Of a stretch of 38,157 nucleotides of DNA, positions 23,447-30,644 are shown piece by piece. The notes beneath the pieces are model-generated. The model was not told where the DNA came from, made no database searches, and was given only the letters and a program-made list of their open reading frames with translations. Origin of the DNA: Candidatus Hadarchaeum sp. (lineage in GTDB: Archaea; Hadarchaeota; Hadarchaeia; Hadarchaeales; Hadarchaeaceae); contig DYTO01000008.1 of NCBI GenBank assembly GCA_020725895.1, positions 1 through 38,157 of the forward strand. Reading direction: 5' to 3'. Position numbers and translations under genes: made by a program. The first letter of the stretch is position 1, and each line of letters opens with the position of its first letter.

Positions 23447-23779
23447 ATGAAGAAATCTGAGAGGGACATTTCAGAATATTGCGCATGCGACATGCGAGGC
23501 ATGCTGTCGTTTTTGATTCTTTGGCTTTTATCAAAGAAACCCATGCATGGTCAGGAGATAGCAAATGAATTGGAGAAGAGAAGAGGTTTCAAACCCAGTC
23601 CAGGCACGATATATCCTGCGCTTAAAGAGCTGAAGAAGAAAGGCCTGATAAAGGGAGAAAGGAAGGGGAAGGTCATCGTATACAGTCTAACCGAAACTTC
23701 CCAAATAGAAATAACAAGAGCTTGCAAGTACTTCTGCAGTATTTTTGCAGATGTTTTTGAAAAGCACAGAGGGCGGTAG
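23447..23779 (+). CDS. PadR-family transcriptional regulator with Cys pairs
   Basis: The track ORF (23171) runs through the promoter; the ATG at 23447, just after operator 2, gives 110 residues. The winged-helix core is of PadR type: 'MLSFLILWLLSKKPMHGQEIANELEKRRGFKPSPGTIYPALKELKKKGLI' with wing 'GERKGKVIVYSLT'. The family binds inverted-repeat operators as dimers and usually represses its own gene and a neighbour. Four cysteines, C12 and C14 (EYCACDMRG) and C93 and C97 (RACKYFCSI), flank the DNA-binding domain and could sense metal, arsenic or redox state. The likely targets are itself and the divergent Cys-rich protein. The engB-like gene begins five bases after its stop and is probably co-transcribed. 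Confidence 0.85.
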   Translation: MKKSERDISEYCACDMRGMLSFLILWLLSKKPMHGQEIANELEKRRGFKPSPGTIYPALKELKKKGLIKGERKGKVIVYSLTETSQIEITRACKYFCSIFADVFEKHRGR

Positions 23780-23783
23780 ATAT

Positions 23784-24386
23784 ATGGAAATAATAATGGT
23801 CGGCCGCTCGAACGTCGGGAAGTCGAGCCTGATAAGAATGCTGACTGGCAAGGACGCACGCGTCGGAAAGCGCCCGGGCGTGACTAGGAAAATTTCCCGT
23901 TACGAGTTGGGGGAAATTGAAATCGTGGACATGCCGGGCTTCGGTTACATGGCGGGATTGCCGAGAAACGTTCAGGAAAAGATAAAGACGGAAATCGTCA
24001 AATACATCGAAACGAACAAATCCAAAATCATTTTCGCGATTGAGATCGTAGATGCCAGATCTTTCCTAGATATCGCCGAAAGGTGGGAGAAACGTGGCCA
24101 GATCCCGGTTGACATCGAAATGTTTGCTTTTTTACGGGAGCTTGGGATTGAAACAATCGTCGCAGTCAACAAGATTGACATAATCTACGACGATGAAAGA
24201 GACCAACTGCTCGATGCTATTAGCGATAAACTCGGCATGTCGCCCCCGTGGAGGCAATGGCTCGACACGATTGTGCCACTTTCGGCAAAGACAGGAGAAG
24301 GAATGGCCGACGTTAGAAAGTTGATAGGTGATAAGCTAACAAAAGTAGGAAAAGAAAAAAATTTGAAATATTTCAAGAAATTTTAG
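23784..24386 (+). CDS. engB: EngB/YihA-type GTPase
   Basis: The ATG at 23784, after GGGCGG and five bases past the regulator stop, gives 200 residues, normal for EngB. GTPase motifs are G1 'GRSNVGKSSL', a G2-region threonine in 'RPGVTRKIS', G3 'DMPGFGYM', G4 'NKID' and G5 'SAKTGEG'. Bacterial EngB helps assemble the large ribosomal subunit; the archaeal relatives are less studied, and a ribosome-assembly role is inferred. The track start at 23745 lies inside padR. The stop and that of the convergent phosphorylase abut as TAGCTA. Co-transcription with a stress-type regulator is curious and may be fortuitous. Confidence 0.85.
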   Translation: MEIIMVGRSNVGKSSLIRMLTGKDARVGKRPGVTRKISRYELGEIEIVDMPGFGYMAGLPRNVQEKIKTEIVKYIETNKSKIIFAIEIVDARSFLDIAERWEKRGQIPVDIEMFAFLRELGIETIVAVNKIDIIYDDERDQLLDAISDKLGMSPPWRQWLDTIVPLSAKTGEGMADVRKLIGDKLTKVGKEKNLKYFKKF

Positions 24387-25280
24387 CTATTTCGAGAGTT
24401 TGCGGCGAGAAGGCACGTCAATCATTTTCTTGATGATATCCATGAGGTCAACGTCTATCTTCTTGCCTTTCCTCAGCTTGTCCACGAGGACCAGGGTGTC
24501 AAGACCAATCGTTATCATGTCCTTCTCCAGCTTCACCTTGTCGACCTTGCTGACGTCTATCGCGCCCTCTTTCTCCTGCGCGGCCAAAATAGCGAGAATT
24601 TCCCCGGTCAGAATCCTGTCGTCGCGCCGACCCTCGTAAAAGTCGCGCATCGTGCAGTAGACCGAGAACTCCATCGAGCTCGCGAGGACCCCCATGCGCT
24701 TGTACGATTCCAGCTTTGGCGTCGTGAACTCTGTTATAGGGGAGAACTGTGGCGTCTCTGCGAAGTAGAGGTCGTCCTTTGTGTGGGTTATCCCGACCCA
24801 TATGTTCTTCAGCAGGTCGTAGCCGTGCTTCTTTGAGGCAGCAATCATCAGCGGGATCAATTCTGGGTTCGAAATCGCAGGATACTCCGGTCCGACGGCC
24901 GCCCTTGTCGTCCCCTCGTCCCTGACAGCGCCGGAGCTTATGACCAAGTCACCGATGCTTATGAAAGGTTGCAGAGCACCCGCTGTCCCGAGCCTGAGCA
25001 TTGTCACCGGCCCCTCTGCCAACTCTATAGCTTCCGGTAGGATGATTGCCGTGCTCGCGGGGCCCATCCCAGTCGCGAACGCGGAAATTTTTATTCCCTC
25101 GTATTCACCGTGCAGGACGGTGTGGCCCCGGTCTCCCTCTATCAATTCCGGGTTCTTAACGAATTTCGCCATCTTTTTGATTCTTCCAGGAGACCCGCCG
25201 GATAAAATGTTTGGATGGATCTTGTCTATGTCCAAGTGGTAAGCCTTGCCAGTCGCCGTTTTGAAAGTTATCGTTTCCAT
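24387..25280 (-). CDS. Nucleoside phosphorylase (PNP/UDP family 1)
   Basis: The ATG at 25280, six bases after GAGG, is preferred to the TTG four codons upstream; 297 residues. Family motifs are 'GDRGHTVLHGEYEGIKISAFATGMGPASTAIILPEAIEL', 'LRLGTAGALQPFISIGDLVISSGAVRDEGTT' and 'GVLASSMEFSVYCTM'. These fit the uridine/purine-nucleoside phosphorylase group, with Glu of the SSMEF segment contacting ribose. It splits a nucleoside with phosphate into base and (deoxy)ribose-1-phosphate. The base specificity cannot be read; uridine is the default, but with mtnA and a deaminase nearby a methylthio-nucleoside is conceivable. Length exceeds the roughly 250 of bacterial Udp because of a C-terminal helical extension (VDLMDIIKKMIDVPSRRKLSK). 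Confidence 0.82.
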   Translation of the reverse strand: METITFKTATGKAYHLDIDKIHPNILSGGSPGRIKKMAKFVKNPELIEGDRGHTVLHGEYEGIKISAFATGMGPASTAIILPEAIELAEGPVTMLRLGTAGALQPFISIGDLVISSGAVRDEGTTRAAVGPEYPAISNPELIPLMIAASKKHGYDLLKNIWVGITHTKDDLYFAETPQFSPITEFTTPKLESYKRMGVLASSMEFSVYCTMRDFYEGRRDDRILTGEILAILAAQEKEGAIDVSKVDKVKLEKDMITIGLDTLVLVDKLRKGKKIDVDLMDIIKKMIDVPSRRKLSK

Positions 25281-25345
25281 TTCAATCCTCAAAATCGGTT
25301 GTTGTTGGGCGATTTATATGTTTGTGGCGGGGAGTTTTTTTCGTT

Positions 25346-25855
25346 TCAAAATCCCGGCCCGTTTATTCTCACGTGTATCGAAAGGTACTCGATGGTCAAG
25401 ACAGCGTAATAGGCCGGAAGGAGTATTTCAATAAAAAAGTACACGTTAGCGTTAGCCGATGAAAAGTTCCAGATTAAAGTCGTCAGCAAGCCGAGGCCGA
25501 CGGCGATTTTAGAAATAGTTTTTTCAACTCCTTTGAGCAATCCGTGAACGAATATCTGGGGCACGAGTATCGAAGTCAGAATAGGGGGCGTGTAAACGAT
25601 TGCCGCGATTATTGATTCCTCGATCCCTGACAAGTAAAGTGAAGTGACAGAAATCGCAAAATAAACTATGGAAAGTGGGATTGCCCAACTAGCTATAACG
25701 AATGATTTTGGTTTTTTGGATTTTCTACTTCCCCACAGGATTGCCCAGCCAATCGTCCACAAAACGAATGTGAAAAGGAAAATGTATACGGCAACGTTTA
25801 TCGGAACCCTGCCAAGTACCGAGTAAATGCGCGGCGCGGTGTACTCGGTTTGCAT
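25346..25855 (-). CDS. Multi-helix membrane protein, probably N-terminally broken
   Basis: From the ATG at 25855 there are 169 residues with about five hydrophobic helices: VAVYIFLFTFVLWTIGWAILW, SFVIASWAIPLSIVYFAISVTSL, SIIAAIVYTPPILTSILVPQIFV, ISKIAVGLGLLTTLIW and VYFFIEILLPAYYAVLTIEYL. No family motif is recognised. The frame continues upstream as another convincing helix (RLFIASFLIFFVFSIFFYFTFF) back to an in-frame TAG, with a well-placed start beyond it; see the next entry. The ATG at 25855 has no ribosome-binding site, which supports the upstream start as the original one. It lies between the phosphorylase and UPF0280 genes on the same strand. Confidence 0.6.
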   Translation of the reverse strand: MQTEYTAPRIYSVLGRVPINVAVYIFLFTFVLWTIGWAILWGSRKSKKPKSFVIASWAIPLSIVYFAISVTSLYLSGIEESIIAAIVYTPPILTSILVPQIFVHGLLKGVEKTISKIAVGLGLLTTLIWNFSSANANVYFFIEILLPAYYAVLTIEYLSIHVRINGPGF

Positions 25856-25987
25856 GAAAAATGTGAAGTAAAAAAATATGCTGAAGACGAAGAAGATTAA
25901 GAACGAGGCGATGAATAGGCGAAATGCCTACTTCACTTGTTCGCGTGGCCGGTCCTTTAGCATCCAAATCTGCTTTTTGGATTTCAT
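25856..25987 (-). pseudogene. Upstream part of the membrane-protein gene interrupted by in-frame TAG
   Basis: Reading the same frame from the ATG at 25987, six bases after GGTG, gives MKSKKQIWMLKDRPREQVK, then TAG (25928-25930), then AFRLFIASFLIFFVFSIFFYFTFF running into the annotated ORF. The charged N-terminus followed by a helix is what a six-helix membrane protein should have. The amber codon is codon 20. TAG ends about a third of the genes in this window, so general reading of TAG as pyrrolysine is unlikely. A nonsense mutation, assembly error or specific readthrough remain. Confidence 0.55.
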
Positions 25988-26017
25988 TTCGGCACCTGAT
26001 GCAAATTATTGTTCAGA

Positions 26018-26028
26018 ATAAAAAACAC
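26018..26028 (-). terminator. T-tract after UPF0280
   Basis: On the minus strand the UPF0280 TAG is followed at once by GTGTTTTTTATTC. A T6 run is adequate for archaeal termination and separates the sulfur operon from the membrane-protein gene. Confidence 0.4.
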
Positions 26029-26751
26029 CTACTTCCATCCTCGATCGTATTCGAAATTCGCGTCGACGATCTCAGGTATGCCCCCCCATGCGCCCAGGTG
26101 CTTGCCACGGATGATCAAGCACCCCCTGATTTTCTCGATTCCTTTTGCTCGCGCAATGCCAAGGCCAATGGATTTCTTCTCATCTTCGCCCACGACTGCG
26201 TTTGCTATCGCAGTGGCCGCGGCGTCGGCAATCGCAGCATCATCAGCGACCGCTACTGCTGCATCGGCCGCCCCAAAACTTATCGAGTGGCCAACAGTCC
26301 CTGAACTCGTGCAAACCCCTATCGGCAAATCCTTCACCCTAACAAGCATTCCAAGTTTTTCCGAAGTTTTTGCACCCCCCGCGAAAATCCCAACCCTGAA
26401 GTCGCTATCGCCGATGATTGCAATATCCCCGCCGTTCTCAATGAGTACGTTTTTCGCTCCAGCATCGATTGCAGCCTCGGCAGCGAGTTGGGCAATCGCG
26501 CCGGCGACCGCGGCGAAAGGACCAACCCCGGCGATTTTTCCCGCGTCGGCCATCATCTCGATGACCCTGTGATTTTTTCCCTCCAATTTTATCGGCTCCA
26601 GTGACCACCTGAAATCCGGGTTTTTCACGACGTAGCCCTCAATCTCTTGTCTGGCGATCTTCGCCGCATTGATGGCAGCATCCATCGCTTTCAAGTTGTC
26701 GGACTTTATCAAGAGGTTGGTCTCCTTGAAGGACCATTTTTTCTCGTACAC
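26029..26751 (-). CDS. UPF0280 / COG2122 ApbE-like protein of homocysteine synthesis
   Basis: The track start (26808) overlaps the ferredoxin gene. The GTG at 26751, four bases after GGTGA, gives 240 residues beginning VYEKKWSFKET. Family features are 'GPFAAVAGAIAQLAAEAAIDAGAKNVLIENGGDIAI', 'VCTSSGTVGHSISFGAADAAVAVADDAAIADAAATAIAN' and 'RGCLIIRGKHLGAWGGIPEIV', resembling the ApbE flavin-transferase fold. COG2122 proteins in methanogens are implicated with DUF39 and NIL-ferredoxin proteins in making homocysteine from aspartate semialdehyde and sulfide. It is the third gene of exactly that set here. The biochemical step of this subunit is not settled. Confidence 0.87.
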   Translation of the reverse strand: MYEKKWSFKETNLLIKSDNLKAMDAAINAAKIARQEIEGYVVKNPDFRWSLEPIKLEGKNHRVIEMMADAGKIAGVGPFAAVAGAIAQLAAEAAIDAGAKNVLIENGGDIAIIGDSDFRVGIFAGGAKTSEKLGMLVRVKDLPIGVCTSSGTVGHSISFGAADAAVAVADDAAIADAAATAIANAVVGEDEKKSIGLGIARAKGIEKIRGCLIIRGKHLGAWGGIPEIVDANFEYDRGWK

Positions 26752-26759
26752 CGAGTCAC

Positions 26760-27161
26760 CTAGAACTTGGAAAGTTTGAGCGCGCGCACCGGGCAAGAGG
26801 GGACACATAGTTCACAATATATGCATTTTTCCTCGTCCAGATCGATCGACTTGTCGTGTTCCACATGCAGGGCGGCGGTCGGGCAGAGCGAAACGCAGGC
26901 CCCGCAGTCGAAACATATCTCGTGGTGAAGCTGGATCGCCTTCGTTATCTCCGTTACCTCGACGCCCCTTCTCTTGAACGATTCAATCAATTTATTCACT
27001 TCTGGGGTGGGCGCGTCCACCGAGATCAAAATTTCCCCGCCGTCCAAGCTGAATTGCGCGTACAGTATGTTCAGCATCAGCCCCGACTCTTTGATCACCG
27101 AGGATATGATCGGTTCTTTCGCCTTTTGCGCGCGGTATTTCAAAAGAATTTTCTTTATCAT
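26760..27161 (-). CDS. NIL-domain/4Fe-4S ferredoxin-type protein of homocysteine synthesis
   Basis: 133 residues. Residues of about 1-75 form a NIL domain, a ferredoxin-like alpha/beta fold known from MetN (ILLKYRAQKAKEPIISSVIKESGLMLNILYAQ...VTEITKAI). Two [4Fe-4S] motifs follow: CFDCGACVSLCP and CIYCELCVPSCP. This matches the MA1822-type partner of DUF39 proteins, which supplies electrons or sulfur for homocysteine formation. Its ATG overlaps the DUF39 TGA by four bases, and UPF0280 starts nine bases after its stop, so the three genes are one operon. The fused NIL domain may sense an amino acid, but that is inference. Confidence 0.9.
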   Translation of the reverse strand: MIKKILLKYRAQKAKEPIISSVIKESGLMLNILYAQFSLDGGEILISVDAPTPEVNKLIESFKRRGVEVTEITKAIQLHHEICFDCGACVSLCPTAALHVEHDKSIDLDEEKCIYCELCVPSCPVRALKLSKF

Positions 27162-28669
27162 CGCCTCACCTTTCCGAGCAACCTCGTTATGTCGTCGCTT
27201 GTCAGAATGCCCTTGAGTTCGCCTTTTGAGTCAACAACAGGAAGTCCCGATATTTTGTATTTTTCAAGTCTCCTTGCTACGGCGTCCACAGGCTCGTCTT
27301 CTCTTGCGGTGACAACTTTTTTCGTCTGGACATCCGATAATTTTTCCTTTCCAGTGCCGATCGCCACCGCCAGATCCCATGACGTGACTATCCCGACGAG
27401 TTTTGAACTTTCATCAACGATAGGTAGATGGTCGAATCCCTTGTCCGCGAATAACCTGGCAGCATAGACGATCGAGTCATCCGGGCCAGCCGTTATCACA
27501 TTACGCGTCATCACATCTCTCGCGAAAGGGACGGCAGCAAGCTGTTTCATTGGTTTGAACACCTGATCTGTCGGCAGCCTCTGCACGTTCTGCGACAGGA
27601 AGAACTTTCCTTCCTCGATCCATCTCTTCAGCTCGTTCGCGACCCCCCTCGCACGCTTCAGGCTGCTAAGAGAGCTGACGGGCACATCCCTTCCGTTGAT
27701 GTCTATCTTCCCGTATTTCAACTCGGCGTAGCTCACTTCCTTCAGGATCGGCCTGTCCCGTCTCGGGATGCCATAGTCGGTCAGGTTCGTCTTTATGTCA
27801 TCATCGCTGATCCCCGTGGTCTTCGCCACGCGCTCGTTTAGTATCGGGATCGGAATCCCGAGCCCCAAATACAGCGTCGTCCCGTATTTTTGCATCGTCG
27901 CGCCCCTGAGATATCGCGTGTCCATGTTTTTGAGATTTCCGATCGTCATGATGTTCCCCATCGCTTTCGTCGGCGCGTGCTGGGTCCCCTCCCAGAAAAT
28001 GTACCCCTGCGTCCCTCCCAGAAATATTCTGGTGCCAATGCCTATGGTCTCGTAGTTCGGGTCGTTGTGCAGCGGGCTCAAGCTTCCCGAGCCCGAACAT
28101 GTCACGTTGCCGTAATCCGGGAGCAAGATCCCCATGTAAGTGTAAATCGTATCGTTCCTGGAGTTTGTCGCGGCCACGTATCTCTGGTACGCGTTGCGCG
28201 GGTTGCAAAGCACCGCTTGGTTGATGTCATGCTTCGTGACGTTGATATCTATCTCCTTCCGCGGATAGCAATCGGTGCCGTAAGCGGTGGCCCTGACGTG
28301 TATCTCCTTCCCGTTTACCAGGTCTTCGATGACGTGCCCCCCGCCGTACTCGAAGCCATCCTTTTCGCTCAACTGCGTCGCCCCGATGTAAGCGTCGACG
28401 GCGGCCACGCCGGTGTACGCCTCGACATCGTTCAGCCAGACGCGCTGCATCTTTATCGGAGGATCGGAATGACCAAAATTCAGCCATGCGCCGGAGCTGC
28501 ACATCGCGCCGAAAGTCCCCGTCGTGACGATGTCGATTTCCTGCGCGGCCTTTACTTCACCCTTTTCCCTGACGATGTCGACCATTTCTTCCGCAGTGAC
28601 GACGACGGCGTCACCGCGCCTAATCTTCTCGTTTATCTCGGCCAGCGACCTGTTTACCTTCGTTTCCAA
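27158..28669 (-). CDS. DUF39 homocysteine-biosynthesis protein with CBS pair
   Basis: 503 residues from a TTG start five bases after GGTG. Residues of about 1-370 are DUF39 (COG1900), with 'GTFGAMCSSGAWLNFGHSDPPIKM', 'YGTDCYPRKEI' and 'LGGTQGYIFWEGTQH'. C57 and C134 are candidates for the pair implicated in persulfide chemistry in MA1821. Two CBS motifs follow (DVMTRNVITAGPDDSIVYAARLF; VVTAREDEPVDAVARRLEKYKISGLPVV). DUF39-CBS proteins such as MJ0100 have a CBS pair known to bind SAM and MTA, so end-product control by SAM is likely. It leads the operon with the NIL-ferredoxin and UPF0280 genes and would form homocysteine from aspartate semialdehyde and sulfide. Confidence 0.9.
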   Translation of the reverse strand: METKVNRSLAEINEKIRRGDAVVVTAEEMVDIVREKGEVKAAQEIDIVTTGTFGAMCSSGAWLNFGHSDPPIKMQRVWLNDVEAYTGVAAVDAYIGATQLSEKDGFEYGGGHVIEDLVNGKEIHVRATAYGTDCYPRKEIDINVTKHDINQAVLCNPRNAYQRYVAATNSRNDTIYTYMGILLPDYGNVTCSGSGSLSPLHNDPNYETIGIGTRIFLGGTQGYIFWEGTQHAPTKAMGNIMTIGNLKNMDTRYLRGATMQKYGTTLYLGLGIPIPILNERVAKTTGISDDDIKTNLTDYGIPRRDRPILKEVSYAELKYGKIDINGRDVPVSSLSSLKRARGVANELKRWIEEGKFFLSQNVQRLPTDQVFKPMKQLAAVPFARDVMTRNVITAGPDDSIVYAARLFADKGFDHLPIVDESSKLVGIVTSWDLAVAIGTGKEKLSDVQTKKVVTAREDEPVDAVARRLEKYKISGLPVVDSKGELKGILTSDDITRLLGKVRR

Positions 28670-28695
28670 CTCGACACCAACACTATTGAAAAACT

Positions 28696-28758
28696 GTATT
28701 TAAATTCTTGATTTTTATTACCCGCAGGAATAATGGAGTCTTTGGAAAAACTTAAACT
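28696..28758. promoter_or_regulatory. Divergent promoters for the DUF39 operon and gcvT
   Basis: On the minus strand ATTTAAATAC (28696-28705) lies about 30 nt before the DUF39 TTG. On the plus strand AAAAACTTAAACTC (28746-28758) lies about 30 nt before the gcvT ATG at 28786. The sequence between is A+T-rich, with no clear operator. Confidence 0.5.
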
Positions 28759-28785
28759 CGGAAGAGATTACAGTTTTTGATTGCA

Positions 28786-29910
28786 ATGAAAATATTGCCG
28801 CTATCAAAGATACATCGGAAATATGGGGCGCAGATGGTCGAGTTCGCCGGGTGGGAAATGCCGCTCAAGTACATCGCAATCGCGGACGAACACATGGCGG
28901 TAAGGGGTGCGGCGGGGATTTTTGACGTCAGCCATATGGGGGAGTTCAAGATTCGCGGCAAGGGCGCACTTGCACTTTTGCAGAAGGTCACGACGAACGA
29001 TGTTTCGAAGCTCGCGATTGGCGCCGCACAGTATTCCACGGTTCTGAACGAGAGGGGCGGAACGAGGGACGATGTCGTTGTTTACAGGATGGGGGAAGAA
29101 GACTACATGCTGGTTTGCAACGCTTCGAATGTGGAAAAGATAGGCGGTTGGATAAGGAAGCACGCGAAGGATGTCGAAATCGAAGACGTCACGATGACCA
29201 CGGTTCTCTTGGCTATCCAGGGGCCGAAAGCCCTGAAGATTTTGCAGAAGATTTCGAGCATCGACTTGTCACAGATCAAGAGGTTCAAATGGGCCTGGGG
29301 AGATGTCGCGGGAATAAAAGTCGTCGCCAGCCGCAGCGGTTACACAGGGGAGGACGGCATAGAACTTTATCTCTACGACGTGCCCCAATCGAATCCGGCA
29401 ATCGCGGAGAAATTATGGGAGGCGATTATCAAAGCAGGCGCGCCCGAAGGGCTCAAGCCGTGCGGACTCGGGACAAGGGACACGACGCGCCTAGAAGCCG
29501 GGCTTTGTTTGTACGGGAACGATTTGAACGAGGAGATTTCGCCGCTCGAGGCGAAGATAGATTTCGTTGTAAAGTTTGACAAGGGAGATTTCATAGGGCG
29601 GGAGGCTCTGCTGAAACAAAAGGAAAATGGGCTGAAGAAGGTCAAGGTTGGGCTGCGCATGATCGAAGCGGGCATTCCGAGGAAGGACCACAATATTTTC
29701 AAGGACGGCGTGGAAATCGGTGTTGTGACATCAGGGACGTTCTCGCCTCTCATAAAAGTCGGGATAGCGATGGGGTTCGTAACACCAGATCTGAAAATCG
29801 GCGACCGGGTTTCGATAGAGATACATGGAAACAAAAAAGCGGCAGAAATCGTCAAATTGCCTTTCTACGACACCACCAGGTATGGCTATTCTAGAGTTGC
29901 GAGTGTCTAA
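28786..29910 (+). CDS. gcvT: Glycine cleavage system T protein (aminomethyltransferase)
   Basis: The ATG at 28786 (MKILPLSKIHRKYGAQMVEFAGWEMPLKY) replaces the TTG in the track; 374 residues, typical length. Signatures include 'GIFDVSHMGEFKIRGKGALALLQKVTTNDV', the 'LNERGGTRDDVVVYRM' loop that carries the catalytic aspartate, 'SRSGYTGEDGIELY' and 'CGLGTRDTTRLEAGLCLYGNDL'. It transfers the methylene group from H-protein-bound aminomethyl-lipoate to a folate or pterin carrier, releasing ammonia. GcvH and GcvP are not in the window. The carrier may be tetrahydrofolate or an archaeal pterin; this cannot be read from sequence. It has its own TATA region, divergent from the homocysteine operon. Confidence 0.92.
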   Translation: MKILPLSKIHRKYGAQMVEFAGWEMPLKYIAIADEHMAVRGAAGIFDVSHMGEFKIRGKGALALLQKVTTNDVSKLAIGAAQYSTVLNERGGTRDDVVVYRMGEEDYMLVCNASNVEKIGGWIRKHAKDVEIEDVTMTTVLLAIQGPKALKILQKISSIDLSQIKRFKWAWGDVAGIKVVASRSGYTGEDGIELYLYDVPQSNPAIAEKLWEAIIKAGAPEGLKPCGLGTRDTTRLEAGLCLYGNDLNEEISPLEAKIDFVVKFDKGDFIGREALLKQKENGLKKVKVGLRMIEAGIPRKDHNIFKDGVEIGVVTSGTFSPLIKVGIAMGFVTPDLKIGDRVSIEIHGNKKAAEIVKLPFYDTTRYGYSRVASV

Positions 29911-29938
29911 GGCGCGGCACAAGAAGTGCTATTTTGTC

Positions 29939-30580
29939 TCAAACTTGGAGAAGCGGTAGCCCGTATTTCAAGACCAGATATGTGCCAAGCAAGAATAGAA
30001 TCGTGCAACAAACCATCAACAAAATTCTGTGTTCTCTTGTCCCGAGAAATTTTCGCCCTCTTGAAACGGAATATGAGACGAAAGAGAACCACCCGAGGTC
30101 CGCTAGGAAATGCCCGACAAGCCAGAAGGCGACCCCCGCCACCGATGCGACAAGGTACGCTTCCATGAGCATCGCGAAGCCAACAGCCGTCCACCAGATC
30201 AACACAGTCGGGTTGAATACCGTGCTGAAGAGAACGCCGCCTGTGACAGGTTTGTATGCTGTTATCGCCAAATTTTCAACGCCCAGTTTTTTGAACAAAT
30301 TTCTCACGCTCATCGCGCTGAGTATTATCAGGAGCACCCCTCCCAGAACTCCGAGAACGCTTTGGAAAGTCAGATTTTGGAAAAGAGTGCTCAGCCCCAG
30401 AAGGAGGAGCAGGAGAAGGACTATCTCGACCAAAGTGTGCCCCAATACTGTGTACGGCCCGACGCGCTTTCCCGACACGGAAGATTTCGCGACAACGTAT
30501 GTGAGCATAGGTCCCGGGATCAAAGCCCCAGAAAGCGCCACGAAGAAGCCAATCGGCAACTGGATAAGCGCACTAATCAT
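29939..30580 (-). CDS. LysE/RhtB family amino-acid exporter
   Basis: The ATG at 30580, preceded by AAGGA, gives 213 residues; the track extension to 30703 crosses the trpB promoter. The family mark is 'FFVALSGALIPGPMLTYVVAKSSVSGKRVGPYTVLGHTLVEI', the first helix with PGP and the following loop. About six helices follow, with 'FNPTVLIWWTAVG' (NP-x-x-x-x-WW), another LysE-family feature. It would export an amino acid or related small molecule from the cytoplasm; the substrate is unknown. It is divergent from the tryptophan-synthase-like gene, 64 bases apart. Export of an amino acid such as tryptophan is possible but not shown. Confidence 0.83.
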   Translation of the reverse strand: MISALIQLPIGFFVALSGALIPGPMLTYVVAKSSVSGKRVGPYTVLGHTLVEIVLLLLLLLGLSTLFQNLTFQSVLGVLGGVLLIILSAMSVRNLFKKLGVENLAITAYKPVTGGVLFSTVFNPTVLIWWTAVGFAMLMEAYLVASVAGVAFWLVGHFLADLGWFSFVSYSVSRGRKFLGTREHRILLMVCCTILFLLGTYLVLKYGLPLLQV

Positions 30581-30611
30581 TTTTGTTCCTTGATGAACAT
30601 TTCGTAAAGCC

Positions 30612-30620
30612 CTTATATAT
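30612..30620 (+). promoter_or_regulatory. TATA box for trpB2
   Basis: CTTATATAT lies about 28 nt before the ATG at 30645. GGTG three bases before the ATG supplies a ribosome site. Confidence 0.55.
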
Positions 30621-30644
30621 GCTCGGTAATCTGATGATGGTGCG

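Noticed and set aside
25928-25930. TAG read as pyrrolysine as the main explanation
   Set aside because: TAG is a frequent normal stop here (dacZ, lig, DHH nuclease, iorB, padR, engB, UPF0280, gdhA and others), and no pyl gene is in the window. Kept only as a possibility.
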